Source: Gremmenia infestans
Lineage: Eukaryota; Ascomycota; Leotiomycetes; Helotiales; Hamatocanthoscyphaceae
Assembly (NCBI GenBank): GCA_032629725.1
Contig: JAFEVB010000006.1
Span: forward strand, 674,172-738,171
Direction of reading: 5' to 3'
Length of the DNA stretch: 64,000 nt
The notes beneath the pieces are model-generated. The model had not been told where the DNA came from and searched no databases. It was given only the letters and a program-made list of their open reading frames with translations. Position 1 is the first letter of the stretch, and each line of letters opens with the position of its first letter. This document shows, one piece after another, positions 23,094 to 35,019 of the stretch. Made by a program: the position numbers and the translations under genes.

Positions 23094-24081
23094 TTGTCTG
23101 AGGTGGTAAAGAAGGTGCTTGAGAAGCTGGTTTTGTTATGCTGGCGAGGGTTTCGGCACGAGAGACTTGTAGATGAGAGGTGGAAAAGAACGATCAGACT
23201 TGACAACTTCATATATACTATGAATGAGGGTGTTAAGGAACATATATGACTTACCCGCAGCTTCAAGATTAGTCTGAATGGATCGAAAATCCGAAATGAT
23301 ATACTTCGACTACTCGTGAATGTTCTCTGCAGTTCTCCCAATCACAAGTATTTTGCAGATTACTCACGAGAAAATCAACATTGTGACCTGATTCATAAAG
23401 GTCCCATAATAGATGCCTGTCAAAGAACTTGCAGGCAAGATCTGAATGTAAATCTCCACATTACTCCCTGCCCGTACTTGGCGATTGCGCTTACTAAGAA
23501 GTGTTCTGCAAATGAAATATAACATGTGTTAGCAAATTATGATTCAGCTTGCACTAACGAACCTAATATCATTCTAGATTTCCGATCTCCTGGAAAGTCC
23601 TAACGGGATCCTTAAATGTCATTCCTCGCGAGCATTAAGGATGGTTCTCAAAAATAAGTGAGAGATGGTGGGAAATCCTTCGAGGCGCACCCAAAGATCA
23701 AGTCTGAATGCAATTGAATGTAAAGGCCCAAGAGCCAATTCTCGCATTTGAAAGGATGACGAGTCTTCGCCGGGGGATTGAGCTAATGGCAGCTTTAACA
23801 ATGTTTACCATATAACGGTCAAAACCACCAGAGTTGTACGGGCCTGCGACAAATGAATTCACAGTGTTAAATAAGAAAATTAGAAGGTAGTGTTGCTACT
23901 AGGAAAGACCAACTTTTGAGGCTATCAGCGGGAGAAAGGAGATTACATACAAGGCACATTCGTCACTTATAAACTGGCAAGCAAAACCCCAAGCCCAGAT
24001 TACACGTTATCACTGTGACTTAAATTATGTACGAATTATGTACCCATCCAAACAATCAAACAAATGTCAAAAACAGCTCCT
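23094..24081. other. Intergenic
   Basis: No gene can be supported. Upstream region of the small paralogue and 3' flank of the mutarotase gene. Confidence 0.45.
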
Positions 24082-25412
24082 CTAGCCAGAACCCTCTCCC
24101 AGCAAGCCAACCGCAGTGTCATTCAGACTGAACTTATAGCTCGCCTGGAGCACGAATGGATCATCCCCAGGGCCAAAGATCTGCTTCTTGTCACGACCCC
24201 ACTCTGGCTGATTGATACCATCAATGTAATCCTCGACCTCCATCACTACACATCCGTACTGCTCGATCATTCTCGGCCTATCCGCAACACCATGAAGACC
24301 CTGCGTGTTCTTCAAAGTCACCGATCCGTTTTGTCCACCACAGGAGTACACTTGGAATGCATCTTGGTCCGTGTAGACGTCCAGTTGAATACCACTCCAC
24401 GCGCTCCTCAATCGAGCCACGGGGCCCTCGTTACGCCAGTCGTAGGGAGCTTGGCGGTTGTTGACGTACGCAGTATCATAACCGGTGCAGTTATATCCGC
24501 AGTTCCCAACGATGGCGGGGTTGCTGAAGTTGGCGCCGAGTTGCTTGGGGGATGACCAGAAATCGTTGACAGAACCGGGCTGGTTGGCTAGGATATCGCC
24601 AGTGGGAATGAGAATGTTGTCGGTGTCAATGCGTTGGCCGGCGTACGGCAACCAGAGGGAGTGGTTGAGGGCAAGGGCTGTCTCGTTGTTGGCGAAGCCG
24701 TCAAGGTTCCAGTAAGTCTGTTTGGGTGATTAGCATTATCATATTTGGAGGAAGGAGGGAGAGAACTTACATGAGAAGAGAGCATAATCGGCGTAACCTT
24801 TGTCGTAGCAATAGCCACCATTCTCAAATCCCAAGTCATGTTGCCAAGGGTATAAGTTACATAACTGACAACCTCACCGGGGAAGCCTTGGTCGCCATCT
24901 GGATCTGTGAGGCTGAATGTGATGCTGTTGTGGGTATGGGCAACCAAAGTCCAGTTGCGCCAATCCCAGCCACCGGGTCCGCCATGCAGAGTATCAAGTC
25001 CATTGGGATGCTCTGGAGTAATGTTCTCATTGCCGAGGATATTGTAAGTCTCGCCATCGATAACGAAACTTGAGTTCTTGATTCGGTTCGCATATCGACC
25101 GGGGACGCCGCCGAAATGAGGATGTTGCTTGTCTACTCCGTAGTAGGAAGCATTGTCGAAGCCACCCACGATGTCGCGCTCAACTCCAGAAGTGTCGTTC
25201 AGGAAGAGATTGGAGATGGAGGCTCCGTAGGGAATGAAGTTTGCGCGAATGTTCTCCCCATAGATCACGTATTTGCCATTTGCGTCAGGGCCACGACTGT
25301 CACCAGCGATAGTAGCGTTGCCCACGGTGCCAGTGAAAAATTCGCCTGCGACTTGAGGGCGAGCAAGTGCACAAGTAGCCCAGAGGGCGGTTGTAAGAGC
25401 TGGGATACGCAT
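24082..25412 (-). CDS. Secreted aldose 1-epimerase (galactose mutarotase) family protein
   Basis: Two exons, 25412-24771 and 24717-24082, join in phase 0 (53-bp intron with a clear GCTAAT branch site) to 425 aa. A signal peptide (MRIPALTTALWATCALA) is present. Family motifs are in order: NFIPYGASISNLFLND, FGGVPGRYANRI (GRxANRI), the LHGG of DTLHGGPGGWDWRNW, SSHTYWNLDGF with the candidate catalytic base His214, and a C-terminal acidic VMEVEDYIDGINQPEWG segment where the catalytic Glu lies. Mutarotases interconvert alpha and beta anomers of aldoses; an extracellular form would speed use of sugars released by secreted glycosidases. Many N-x-S/T sites fit secretion. It is larger than the ~350-residue cytosolic enzymes. 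Confidence 0.85.
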
Positions 25413-26650
25413 TTTGAGGTTTTAGATACTGAATTGAAATGGAAGAATAAACACCCACGAATTTGGAGACAGGAAAGAGATTTGGGAGGTGGGAATAAGT
25501 CGCGCGAATGGGGGGTAGCTATCCATTTATATAAGCTCCGGATCCCAGTAGCTCAGTCCAATTTCCAATTCGCACAACCCTTGGAAGTACAGACTGCAAA
25601 TGAATTGGACAATTGCCCTGCTACCAGGCTACTTAGCTACCAGGTTCAAGGTTTAAAAGGGCTCTTGACGTGACACAGCAAGAGATGCATGCATGACATG
25701 CAAAAGAAAAGTGACTTAATAGCGCACGTATCACAGCGGGGAAATGTTGTACTTGTACCTAGCTCTTACAATATGGCCGGCCCCGGATAATCAAAGACCG
25801 TGCCTGGGGTAGCTTGGGGTTGTTGGGGTCCCCCGCATGTTCTACTTGGTGCGCTACTACTCCGCCGTGCCGCAGGTGGTTGACAGGCACCAAAGCAACA
25901 CTGCAGGCTTCTCCACTGCAGCCGACCATTCATTCGCACGCCGGTAAATTACTTGCATGGTTGTGGATATATAACGTTGGAAACAACCGCTTGATTGGCA
26001 TCCCGTGCAGCTCATCCCTGAACGCGCTCGTCAAGAACGCGGGGTCGTCTTACAGCTTCCTCATTGAAGCTTTGGTAGAGTAGCTCCGGTGAGCATATCC
26101 ATCTGTATGTCGTGCCCCCGTTCATTCCAGCTGTGGATGTTTGTATGGTCAGTTGACCGGCAGTCAAAATAAACTACTGGCTGCACTCAAGTTTGACTGC
26201 ATATTCGAACGAATCGCCTGACAATCGCCTTGGAAATCCTATACGAGTAATGTTGGAAGGAAAAAGCGAAAACTAGCAAAGACCGTAGCACTTGCATCTT
26301 GTTAGTGGAGATCGCCGTCACAACAGTGAGTCCGAGTTGGTCAAGGATACGAAGCTGGTAGCGGAGCGGTCTGCAATGTCCCACCAACAAGGAAGTGGAC
26401 ACGCATATGTCCCTGCCAAGCCTGGGACATCTCTGGCCGAGAGTAATTACTTCCAAGTAGCACCCCAGAGACCCTGATATCATGAGTTTCTGGCTGAGGT
26501 TTTCAATGTAATGCATTCTCGCCCTGCTCCAATTTCCTCGGATACTTACAAATACGCATTGTGAAAAGCCCATGAAACATTCAAAGTCCAATATCAACAT
26601 ACGGCTTCATACGAGTCTTTAACAATGCTCAATCGTACCTACCCCGAGAT
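25413..26650. other. Intergenic, 1.2 kb
   Basis: Upstream region of the mutarotase gene and downstream flank of VMA2. Two open frames of 89 and 137 codons here have no recognisable features. Confidence 0.45.
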
Positions 26651-28518
26651 TCATGCGTCAATAAGGTTATCTCCATGTCCATTCGCCGCCTTCGACTCCT
26701 CACTGTTATCCTTGGTGTCCTTTCCAGCCCGTCCCTTACCCTTGCGATCAGCAGCCGATCGTTGATAGAACTCCGCTAAGACCTTGGCTGGAATACGGTT
26801 CAGCAATTCCTTGGGGTAGATACGCAGCAGTGACCATGCTTGATCCAGAGATTCGTAAATAGTTCGCGATTCGTATGCTGACTGCGAGATGAAGGTACGT
26901 TCGAACTTCTCCAAGAATTCGAGAGAGAGCTTGTCTTCCGATGACAAAGCTTCCTCACCAACGACAGCCTTCATCGAGGCTGCATCACGACCAATGGCAT
27001 ACTTGGCATACAACTGGTTAGATACATCACCGTGATCCTTCCTCGTGTGTCCCTCACCAATAGCAGACTTCATGAGACGAGAGAGTGATGGCAAGACGTT
27101 GATGGGTGGGTAGATACCACGGTTGTAAAGTTGACGATCGATGAATATCTGTCCCTCCGTAATGTAACCAGTCAAATCTGGAATTGGGTGGGTGATATCG
27201 TCGTTGGGCATAGTCAAGATGGGAATTTGAGTGATGGAGCCGTTTCGTCCTTGTACACGACCCGCACGTTCATAAATGGTCGACAAATCCGTGTACATGT
27301 AACCGGGATAACCACGTCGACCTGGCACTTCTTCACGCGCAGCTGAGACTTCACGAAGGGCATCGCAGTATGCCGTCAAATCGGTAAGAATAACCAAAAC
27401 GTGTTTCTCCAACTGGTATGCATAGTATTCGGCGGTGGTGAGGGCAAGACGAGGGGTAATAATACGTTCGATACTGGGAAAGGTTAGCAGCTGGCAGTAG
27501 ACCACAACGCTGCTGCACTTACGTAGGATCATTGGCCAAGTTCAAGAACAGGGTGGTACGTTCCAGACTGCCATTCTCTTCGAAATCTCTTGTGAAGAAA
27601 CGAGCCGTCTCCAAGTTGACACCCATAGCTGCGAAAACAATTGAGAAGTTCTCCTCATGCCCATCATGTGTACCTTTGTTCGTGATACCCTGCTTTTGAA
27701 CCAAACCGGCCTGTCGACAAATCTGGGCAGCAATTTCGTTATGTGGCAGACCGGCGGCGGAGAAGATGGGGATCTTCTGTCCACGGGCAATGGAGTTCAT
27801 CGTATCGATGGCAGAAATACCGGTGGAGATCATTTCTTCGGGGTAGACCTGTACATGTCAGCAAAAGGCAGATAGATACATCTGTGCAGAATCTACTGAC
27901 TCGAGAATATGGGTTAATAGGACTTCCGTTGATGTCCAAGTAGTCCTCTGCCAACACTTTGGGTCCCTTGTCAATTGCTCTTCCTGATCCATCGAAGATA
28001 CGACCCAACATGTCCTCGGAGACACCAAGCTTCAGACTGTGTCCTGTGAACTCGACCTTGGACTACAAAGGTGTCAGCAGATGTAATGCCTTGCTTGTTG
28101 CCCAATAGATTATATACCTTCTTGACATCAATGCCAGACGTGCCTTCGAACACCTACTTGCATGTCAGGGTCTGGGATCCGCCAATTGTTATATTTGAAG
28201 GTATACCTGCACAACAGCACGGTTTCCTATGCAGCAGAGCAATTAGCATATGAGCAAGAGATAGAGTCGAAGCTTTCCCGTACCTCTAGCTTCCAACACT
28301 TGCCCAGATCTCTGGGTGCCATCAGGCAGGGTCAGGGTAACAATCTCATTGTATCTGGGAAATTTGACCTGGCGCAGATATCAGCATGTAATCCCTTCCC
28401 ACAACGCTTGCTCTCTCACATTCTCGAGAATGACCAAAGGACCGTTCACGCCTCCAATGGTGTTGTATCGGATTCTTGGCGTAACGTTATACGATGATGA
28501 TTCTCGTGGGTCTCCCAT
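26651..28518 (-). CDS. VMA2: V-type H+-ATPase subunit B
   Basis: Seven exons join in phase to 516 aa: 28518-28420, 28368-28284, 28226-28207 (20 nt), 28153-28118, 28062-27901, 27848-27523 and 27473-26651. Length and sequence match fungal VMA2 along the whole protein: YNTIGGVNGPLVILENVKFP at the N-terminus, GQKIPIFSAAGLPHNEIAAQ (P-loop-like region), FAAMGVNLETARFF, the central NDPTIERIITPRLALTTAEY, and the ATP synthase alpha/beta signature region NVLPSLSRLMKSAIGEG. It is the non-catalytic nucleotide-binding subunit of the V1 sector, which acidifies vacuole and endosomes. The intron-dense 5' half with 47-57 bp introns is usual for fungal vma genes. Confidence 0.97.
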
Positions 28519-29226
28519 TTTCGCGGTCGCTCGAGCGCGTTCGTATAGAGGGATGGGAGTGAGATGGGATGCTTCGCAGAGCTCTACACCGGACGCAGAG
28601 AGGAGCGGGGTGGAGACTGTTCGGTTGGGGGGGATGTGGAGGGGAGGTTGGAGGATTCGAAGCTCGAGAGCTTGAGCTTAGCTCTGGCAACACAGGAAAC
28701 GGCGATAAGCGACACCACGTGACCACAATGTGATATCAATTGCTTCACTTCACTTTCTTTCTTTCTAAAGTTTCGTATATAAAGAGGTTTACCAGTTCGT
28801 TAGATATTGTGCATCGAAATCAAACCTCAGGGTGTATCTCTAAGTCAAGTCATCCTCTAGGTCGTTCATGTGTAAGCCATTTATCACCCTGAGCTTTTCT
28901 AATCCCCTGCAATGATATCTTTCCTCTTTGCAGCTGTACATTGAACACCGCAATCCTATAGATAAGGGTCTGTGATCAACATCAAAGGCTGTGATTCCGG
29001 CTCTTCGAATGAAAGAAAAAACGCAAGTGTTGATGTGACAAGACAGCAGCGGTCAAATTCATAGTAATTCAGCAGCTACCCTAACTGTATCTGGACATCT
29101 TTTTTCAAAACGGCATAGTTGCAAACAGATAGAAACGATCCGGCCAAACCTTCCCAAGCGATGTAGCTTTTCAATAACTCATCTACTGTAACACAAGTGG
29201 ATATATTTGACGGCTCACTAGAATAC
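28519..29226. other. Intergenic between VMA2 and HMG-CoA lyase genes
   Basis: Carries the VMA2 promoter and the 3' flank of the HMG-CoA lyase gene; includes short CTTT-rich tracts near 28750. No gene is seen. Confidence 0.45.
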
Positions 29227-30504
29227 TTACTGCTGGGCCAGTCTTTTCCCCAAAATTGCCTTGCCAACACTACTCGAATTCCCCTTTCCAATTTCATTGG
29301 TGATCCATGCGCCAATATCAGTAACAGCATCTAGGTCAACTCCAGTGGTCATCCCTAAGCTTTCCACAAAGTATATCATATCCTCCGTGCTCACGTTTCC
29401 AGTGGCGCCAGGGCTATATGGACACCCGCCTAGGCCACCAACGCTGGAGTCAAATGTGGTGATGCCAGACTACGAAGTATAAGTTAGTAATTGTAGACAT
29501 TGAAACACCTAGGTGCTCTCGGTATGTGGTTCTAATACAGAGAGGCATGAAATTGTTACCCAATAAACTTACCTCCAAACTCACAGCCGTATTGACTAAC
29601 GCCTGCCCATATGTATCATGGAAGTGCATTGCAATATCCTCACTCCTAATCCCCGCACTCCGCATAGCCTTCAACAACTCCTTCGTCCTGGGAGCTGTAC
29701 CCATACCCGTGGTATCCCCCAACGAAATCTCATCCGCGCCCATTTGCATCAAGTCACAGGCTATCTCAGCCACCCGGTGTGGATCCACATCGTAGCCTTC
29801 GAATGGACAGCCTAGTACGACGGAAATATATGCCCTGACTCGCAAGTCTTGGGTTTTAGCTGCTTCGATTACCTCTTGGAATTTCGAGAGGGATTCCGCA
29901 ATGGAGCAGTTCAAGTTCTTTTGCGAGAAGCTTTCGGTGGCTGCCGCAAAAACAGAGAGCTCAATGAGAGGGCTTTTTGTATCTGCGGTAGATCCATTTT
30001 GGGTCGGTTCTTCGGAGAGAGTGCTGTAGGCGTTGGGGTGATTCTTGAGTATCGAGAGGGCATTTTGGAGGCCTTTTGCGTTTGGGGCCAGGAAAGAGTA
30101 GGCAATTGGGTTTAGGGAGGTTGGAGGGTATTTGAGGATATATTCCATAATCTCGTTTGAGTCTGCCATCTGCCAATGTGCCTATTAGCAGCCATCTCAG
30201 TCTCGAACGATGAATGACCTACCTGTGGCACCCATTTCGGAGCAACGAAAGAACCAGCTTCAATGTCCGTGAGACCTGTCTTTGCCAACCTCGAGATCAA
30301 CTCGATCTTTGTCGTTAACGGGATGGTCTTCTTCTCGTTCTGTAGCCCATCTCGGGGGCCAACCTCCACGAGTCTCACGCGGTTGGAGGTGGCATGTTTA
30401 TTTGTTTGGCTTGCCGCTGGATTAGTAGCTGTTGAAAGTCCTCGTAGTAGTCGTACTCGTAGGTTGGCTGTTCGACGTCCTAGTACGGGTCGTAGGAGCG
30501 ACAT
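29227..30504 (-). CDS. HMGCL: Mitochondrial hydroxymethylglutaryl-CoA lyase
   Basis: Three exons, 30504-30223, 30169-29573 and 29469-29227, join in phase 0 to 373 aa. The first ~40 residues are Arg-rich without acids (MSLLRPVLGRRTANLRVRLL), a typical mitochondrial presequence. Then come RLVEVGPRDGLQNE (metal and substrate site), the barrel with DTTGMG and AMHFHDTYGQ (metal-binding HxH region), and the lyase signature SVGGLGGCPYSPGATGNV with the catalytic Cys, followed by STED. The enzyme splits HMG-CoA into acetoacetate and acetyl-CoA, the last step of leucine breakdown. The stop (TAA, 29229-29227) directly follows GKRLAQQ. Confidence 0.95.
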
Positions 30505-30907
30505 TTCTCTATTTTGTATCTTTTCATGGCACTGTGTAAGGTGGTGTAGTGTGGTATGGTATGATATTAGAGTTGGGCGGAAGCTCAATGCGGGGAAAGG
30601 CAAGGCTGGCACGGGCCATGGTTTTTCATCCCACCTCATTTTCGAAAAGCATTACCGGTTAACTTGTACTTGCAATACGGCCTTCTACATAAAAGCCCGC
30701 AATTATAAGTTCATAAAACTTCGCTCCTTATGCTATGAGTACTTTGTAGGTTAAAAAAAAAGGGGCACCCGAGACGATATCCGGTGTCTATTGTCTTTCC
30801 ATTAACTAGTGAGTTTGAGTTCTAATAGCTTTCTACAGGCCAAAGGGTATCTCGCTATCCCAAGCAAACTCCTTCTCGCAATGCAAGCATACTCTATCCA
30901 GTCATCT

Positions 30908-33900
30908 CTACATCAGAAGAGCACTAATATCCTCCCACCTCCTCGTGACTTCCTCCTTCTGCTCCTTGCTCGCCTGTTCAAAAGCCGCAATGCCTTGTCT
31001 TAGCCTGACAGCGATCAATTTCGCTTTCAGATCTCGATTATATCGTTTCTCGAATTGCTTCTCCAGGCCCTTGAGCGTGTAACCTGGAACGCCAAATGCA
31101 GCTGTTATCCAGTATCAGTATGAGATGAACCAAAACAGGCAAAGTGGGAGACAAACCTGCGGAAGTCTTGAAAAGGAGAGCTCCAGCCCCTTTCCCGAAC
31201 CCGGTGCAGAAGCCAGTCACTCCTTCTTTCTTGGCCCCACGGTAGGGAAGTGTTACTATGCCCGTGAACCCATCAAACATTCCGAGCGTGAATTCCTAGA
31301 CAGTTGCGAGTCAGTCTTCTGCTCAAATTGTGTCATCAGAAAAGCATACCTTCCCAGCGACCCTGAAGCCACTTCCAATTCCAGTGATTTTGTCGCGCTT
31401 TCTTACAGTGTCATCGTGGAAAAAATATAATGGCGCATTGTGGAAGCCGTTGGCTAGGTTGTAGAAAAATGCCACAGGTACTATGAGAAAGCATTAGCCA
31501 GATTGACAAACTAGTATTATTCCGTGAGGCAACTAAATCCATTACCTTTTAGACCCGTCGCCACCATTGAGACAGCAAAATGCTCCGTCTCGTGAGCTGC
31601 ATTGTAAGTACGTCCATGTTCCACTGCCTTTTTTGTTGCCTTCGAATGCAGGGACATCGACGTTTTGGTCAGCCCTAAATTATTCTTCTTGTGAGATGCT
31701 CGAGGCAGCGGGAACGCTTTTGTCGCAATTTTGTAGGCCACTGCCTCGATACGTTCTGGTGGGAAGTCTGCTGCTGCTTGCACCGGGTTACGAGTATATG
31801 GAATGTCCCAGCTGGGTGAAGGTTTTATTGGCGGAGAATCTGAAGATGAAGTGTCATCATCTTTGGGCGCTGGCTTTTTGATCGACTTGGAGAAGTTTCG
31901 AGTGTATTCTACGACTAGTGATATCGTGCTGGTAGCTACTGAGGAAGCAGTTGCAATCGCGCCCGAAATGGGTCCAGATGGGCCTTCGTCGACATACCAG
32001 TCTCGATGCCGAACCCTAGAATCATCAGCAGATCAGTAGATGTCCGTCAACGCATTACATATGACCTACAGTTTCAGCTGATGCCAATGTATCAATTGCT
32101 CATCAACCAGGACTGAAGCTGCCAATGCACTCAACCTAATGTTAGTCTTTTTGATACGCCACACGGCCAATCTCTCGGGGCAAATGAAGCATCGCATCGA
32201 ATCCATATTGATAGCTTGCTGGAAAGACGATGCTGCATCGGCTGAGCCATTTTCATCCGCAATCTTCGCCGCCATCCCTTTTACCGCACTTTGAATGTCA
32301 GGCCCAAGAGCAGTAATAATACTTTTAGCAAGCGATTCCTCTGTCAGCATCTTATAAGGCACTGGCTCAGGCCCAGCCCCAGCTTTGTGAATCATTGCAC
32401 CCCAAAATGGTTGATCTCCAAAGAACGGGACAACGACGGTCGGTTTCCCCATGGCAATTCCAATCGCTGCTGTGCCTGCGCCGCCGTGATGAACCACACA
32501 AGATACGTATTGAAAGAGCCAGTCATGTGGAACATTGCCGAGTAAAAATACCCCATCTGGAGGTTCATGTCCACCAAGACCACCCCAGCCTTTGGATACC
32601 AATGCCCTAACTCCAGCACGCTTGACTGCACCAAAGATTATCTTGGTGAGCTCGTCCGGTTTATCGACCACGATAGATCCGAAACCAATGTAAACGGGGG
32701 GTGGGCCCGCTTTCAGAAATTCAGCCAAATCATCTGGAGGGGTATAATTGGACGCTTTGGATAAAAAGGAAAAGCCGGTAATGTTGATGTGAGAGCCCCA
32801 GTCGTGTGGCTTAGGAATAAGTGACGGTGACCTGACAAGCGTGAGTTTAGCCACGAGGGTAGAGATTGATTGTACCTACCACATATACGTGAAAGGGATT
32901 CTCATCCTCGGTACAAGCTGATATCCCCATAGTGGGCTTATGGGGTCCAAGTTGAGGGTCTTCGCGCGGAAGTTATTTATGACATCGCCGAGTCTAACAG
33001 GTCCGTCAGTAAAGCCCAGGTGTTAGGTTTTGTCTGGTCTGAACTCCTACCCTTGCCATGCTAAGAGTTCCATCATGGTGTATGAAATGTAATTCGCAAA
33101 CTTGGGATCCGATTCGTCTCGGTCCATCGAAGCCAATGGATGAGGAAAAGCTTGTGTTGGCGACCATGGCATTCTAAATGCATCGTCAGCGATATTATTC
33201 TTCTTGACTTTCAATGTCCCACGCTGCCTGGCATATTATAAATTGATGCCGCCTTTTCTGTCCACTGCGGGACTTCTTCTTTCCATGGAGACAGCCGTAA
33301 AATACTTTAGGAGCTACGGAGTAAACATTGGAGGAAAGATGGCAAACTCACGTGAACATTAGATGGAGCGGGATGCCAAGTCTTTCTGCACACTGCATAT
33401 TCTCTGTATTAGTATTGCCCAATAAGAAGAATGGGTTGGGGAGGTTTCACTGTCTCATAACTTCTGAGACGACGTATTACAACTAAATTCGACCAACACC
33501 TGACTGAATGGGTACATGAACTGAATCGAGGAGTTACATACATGGATATGAGCGTAGCTGGGAGGATTTGCAATAATCGCGTCAGCGATGAAAAGACGAT
33601 CTGCATCTGTAGCACTCCTGCGCGATCCATCAACTTTCGATTCACCACCCATTCCATTTCCCTCTTCAATGCAACTCCTCCAGCATCCCTCCATGATCGT
33701 GGACATGTCTGATCTTCGTTTGCCCACATCCCCGGCTTTGAAGCTCTCGATTCCGGGCATAAGCCCAGGGTTCTTTACCATGTACGCCATCAAAGTGGCA
33801 GGATCACCACCAATGGAAAAGAACTCTAGTCCATTCTCTTCGACGAGATCTTTGAATATGGGATGTGTACATATTCTCACCCGGTGTGAGTAAGGAGGCT

Positions 33901-34255
33901 TGGAAAGAATCTGAGCAACGGGAATAAAAGGTTGCACATCCCCTCTTGACCCGACAATATGAATTGCAATGTTAAGATGAGGGAGCCCAGGGCATGATCC
34001 TAGTATGGATTGGAGGTGACTTTCATATTTCCTGTTGTTCCGGGTCAGATTCTCCCCGAATGGAAGTTGATGAGGAGTTCGTCTGTCGAAACGTTTTGTA
34101 AGGTTTGCTGCCTTGGTGCTCAAATGCCTAAAACGAATAGTCGCCCGGCCATCATTGCAAACTTCGGCCTTTGCGTTGAAATCCCTGTTAGATGTATTGA
34201 CTCGTCCAACAAGGGGTGGTCGAAAGGGGGAGGCCTCAGTCTCTGCGGTCGACAT
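30908..34255 (-). CDS. Sterol 3-beta-glucosyltransferase-like UDP-glycosyltransferase (GT1) with long C-terminal extension
   Basis: Nine exons join in phase to 895 aa: 34255-33542, 33392-33352, 33173-33051, 32993-32880, 32831-32070, 32015-31546, 31480-31350, 31295-31157 and 31101-30908. N-terminal acceptor domain: LNIAIHIVGSRGDVQPFIPV (~95-115), the GT1/GT28 start motif. Donor-binding end: GNVPHDWLF, then VVHHGGAGTAAIG and VVVPFFGDQPFWG (~435-475), the UDP-sugar motif of ATG26-type sterol glucosyltransferases. About 310 residues follow the catalytic part, including a Ser/Pro-rich linker and a Gly-rich TGFCTGFGKGAGALLFK block; there is no GRAM or PH domain before it. Likely glucosylates sterols or related lipids at membranes. 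Intron 2 (33351-33174, 178 bp) is swollen by dispersed-element copy C; intron 1 is 149 bp; the others are 48-65 bp. Confidence 0.85.
33188..33335 (+). repeat. Dispersed hairpin element, copy C, inside an intron
   Basis: Lies within intron 2 of the glucosyltransferase gene, antisense to it if the orientation of copy A is called plus. Core match: GACTTTCAATGTCC, CGCTGCCTGGCATATTATAA, GATGCCGCCTTTTCTGTCC. Hairpin arms GGCAT (33230-33234) and ATGCC (33246-33250). The downstream extension (CTTCTTTCCATGGAGAC, CCGTAAAATAC, GTAAACATTGGAGG) is shared with copy A. Confidence 0.75.
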
Positions 34256-35019
34256 TGACAATGATGATCTGAATTCGAAGCATGTGACGAGGATAAGATG
34301 AAGGTTGATGTATTATTCGAGAGGAACGGGAGGAACAGGAGTCTTCTCGATTCTCTCAGGAAGGCGTCTTAATAAATCATTATGATGTTGAATTAGAAGA
34401 CTAGAAGCTTGGCTTGGTTATATATATCATTTATTAATCATCCAGCTACTACTAGTAGTTAAGTAGTAAATGGACGATGAAGTAATGCGCCAAGTCCGAA
34501 TGGCAATGTAGAAATGGCCGAGGCTCCGGTGCAGAGGGCAGGGTAAATCGGATCACGGGCACGGATTTCCTATATACACCGTAAATCCGATATAGTACTA
34601 ACACTAAGGTAGTAGTTTTACCTGATATTCGTGAAATTTCACATCCGAAGCCCGCCCTATCTATCTATGCTCCAGCTATGGCCAAAGATAGTCAACTACA
34701 GCGCACTAGATGATGGTCTAGTCGTGCACGATTAATGTCAATTCAGCATATCGATGCATAACTCTGCCGATGTGCATTGTGCAAACTACTCGAGTACCAT
34801 AAATGCGCGAGGGCGAGGAAGTCGGCGAGGGAAGGGAAAGTCCCTTCCCGCCCCCCCGCCAACGAAAGTATATCTAGGTAATCTTCTTTCTCCCTCTCCA
34901 TTTCCGTCTACTAGTGGTAATTGCCATTCCTCTCCTCTCTCTCTCTCTCTCTCTCAACCAACCTTCCAGTACAATCCTTCGCTCTTTTTGTCTTTCAAGC
35001 AGCACATTTGCCCGCGATA
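34256..35019. other. Divergent promoter region
   Basis: Between the glucosyltransferase (minus) and the DUF2985 gene (plus). It contains a pyrimidine CT microsatellite at about 34932-34955 in the presumed 5' leader of the plus gene. No gene is seen. Confidence 0.5.

Noticed and set aside
26187..26600. 137-codon minus-strand open frame upstream of the mutarotase gene
   Set aside because: Composition is random-looking and no motif is recognisable.
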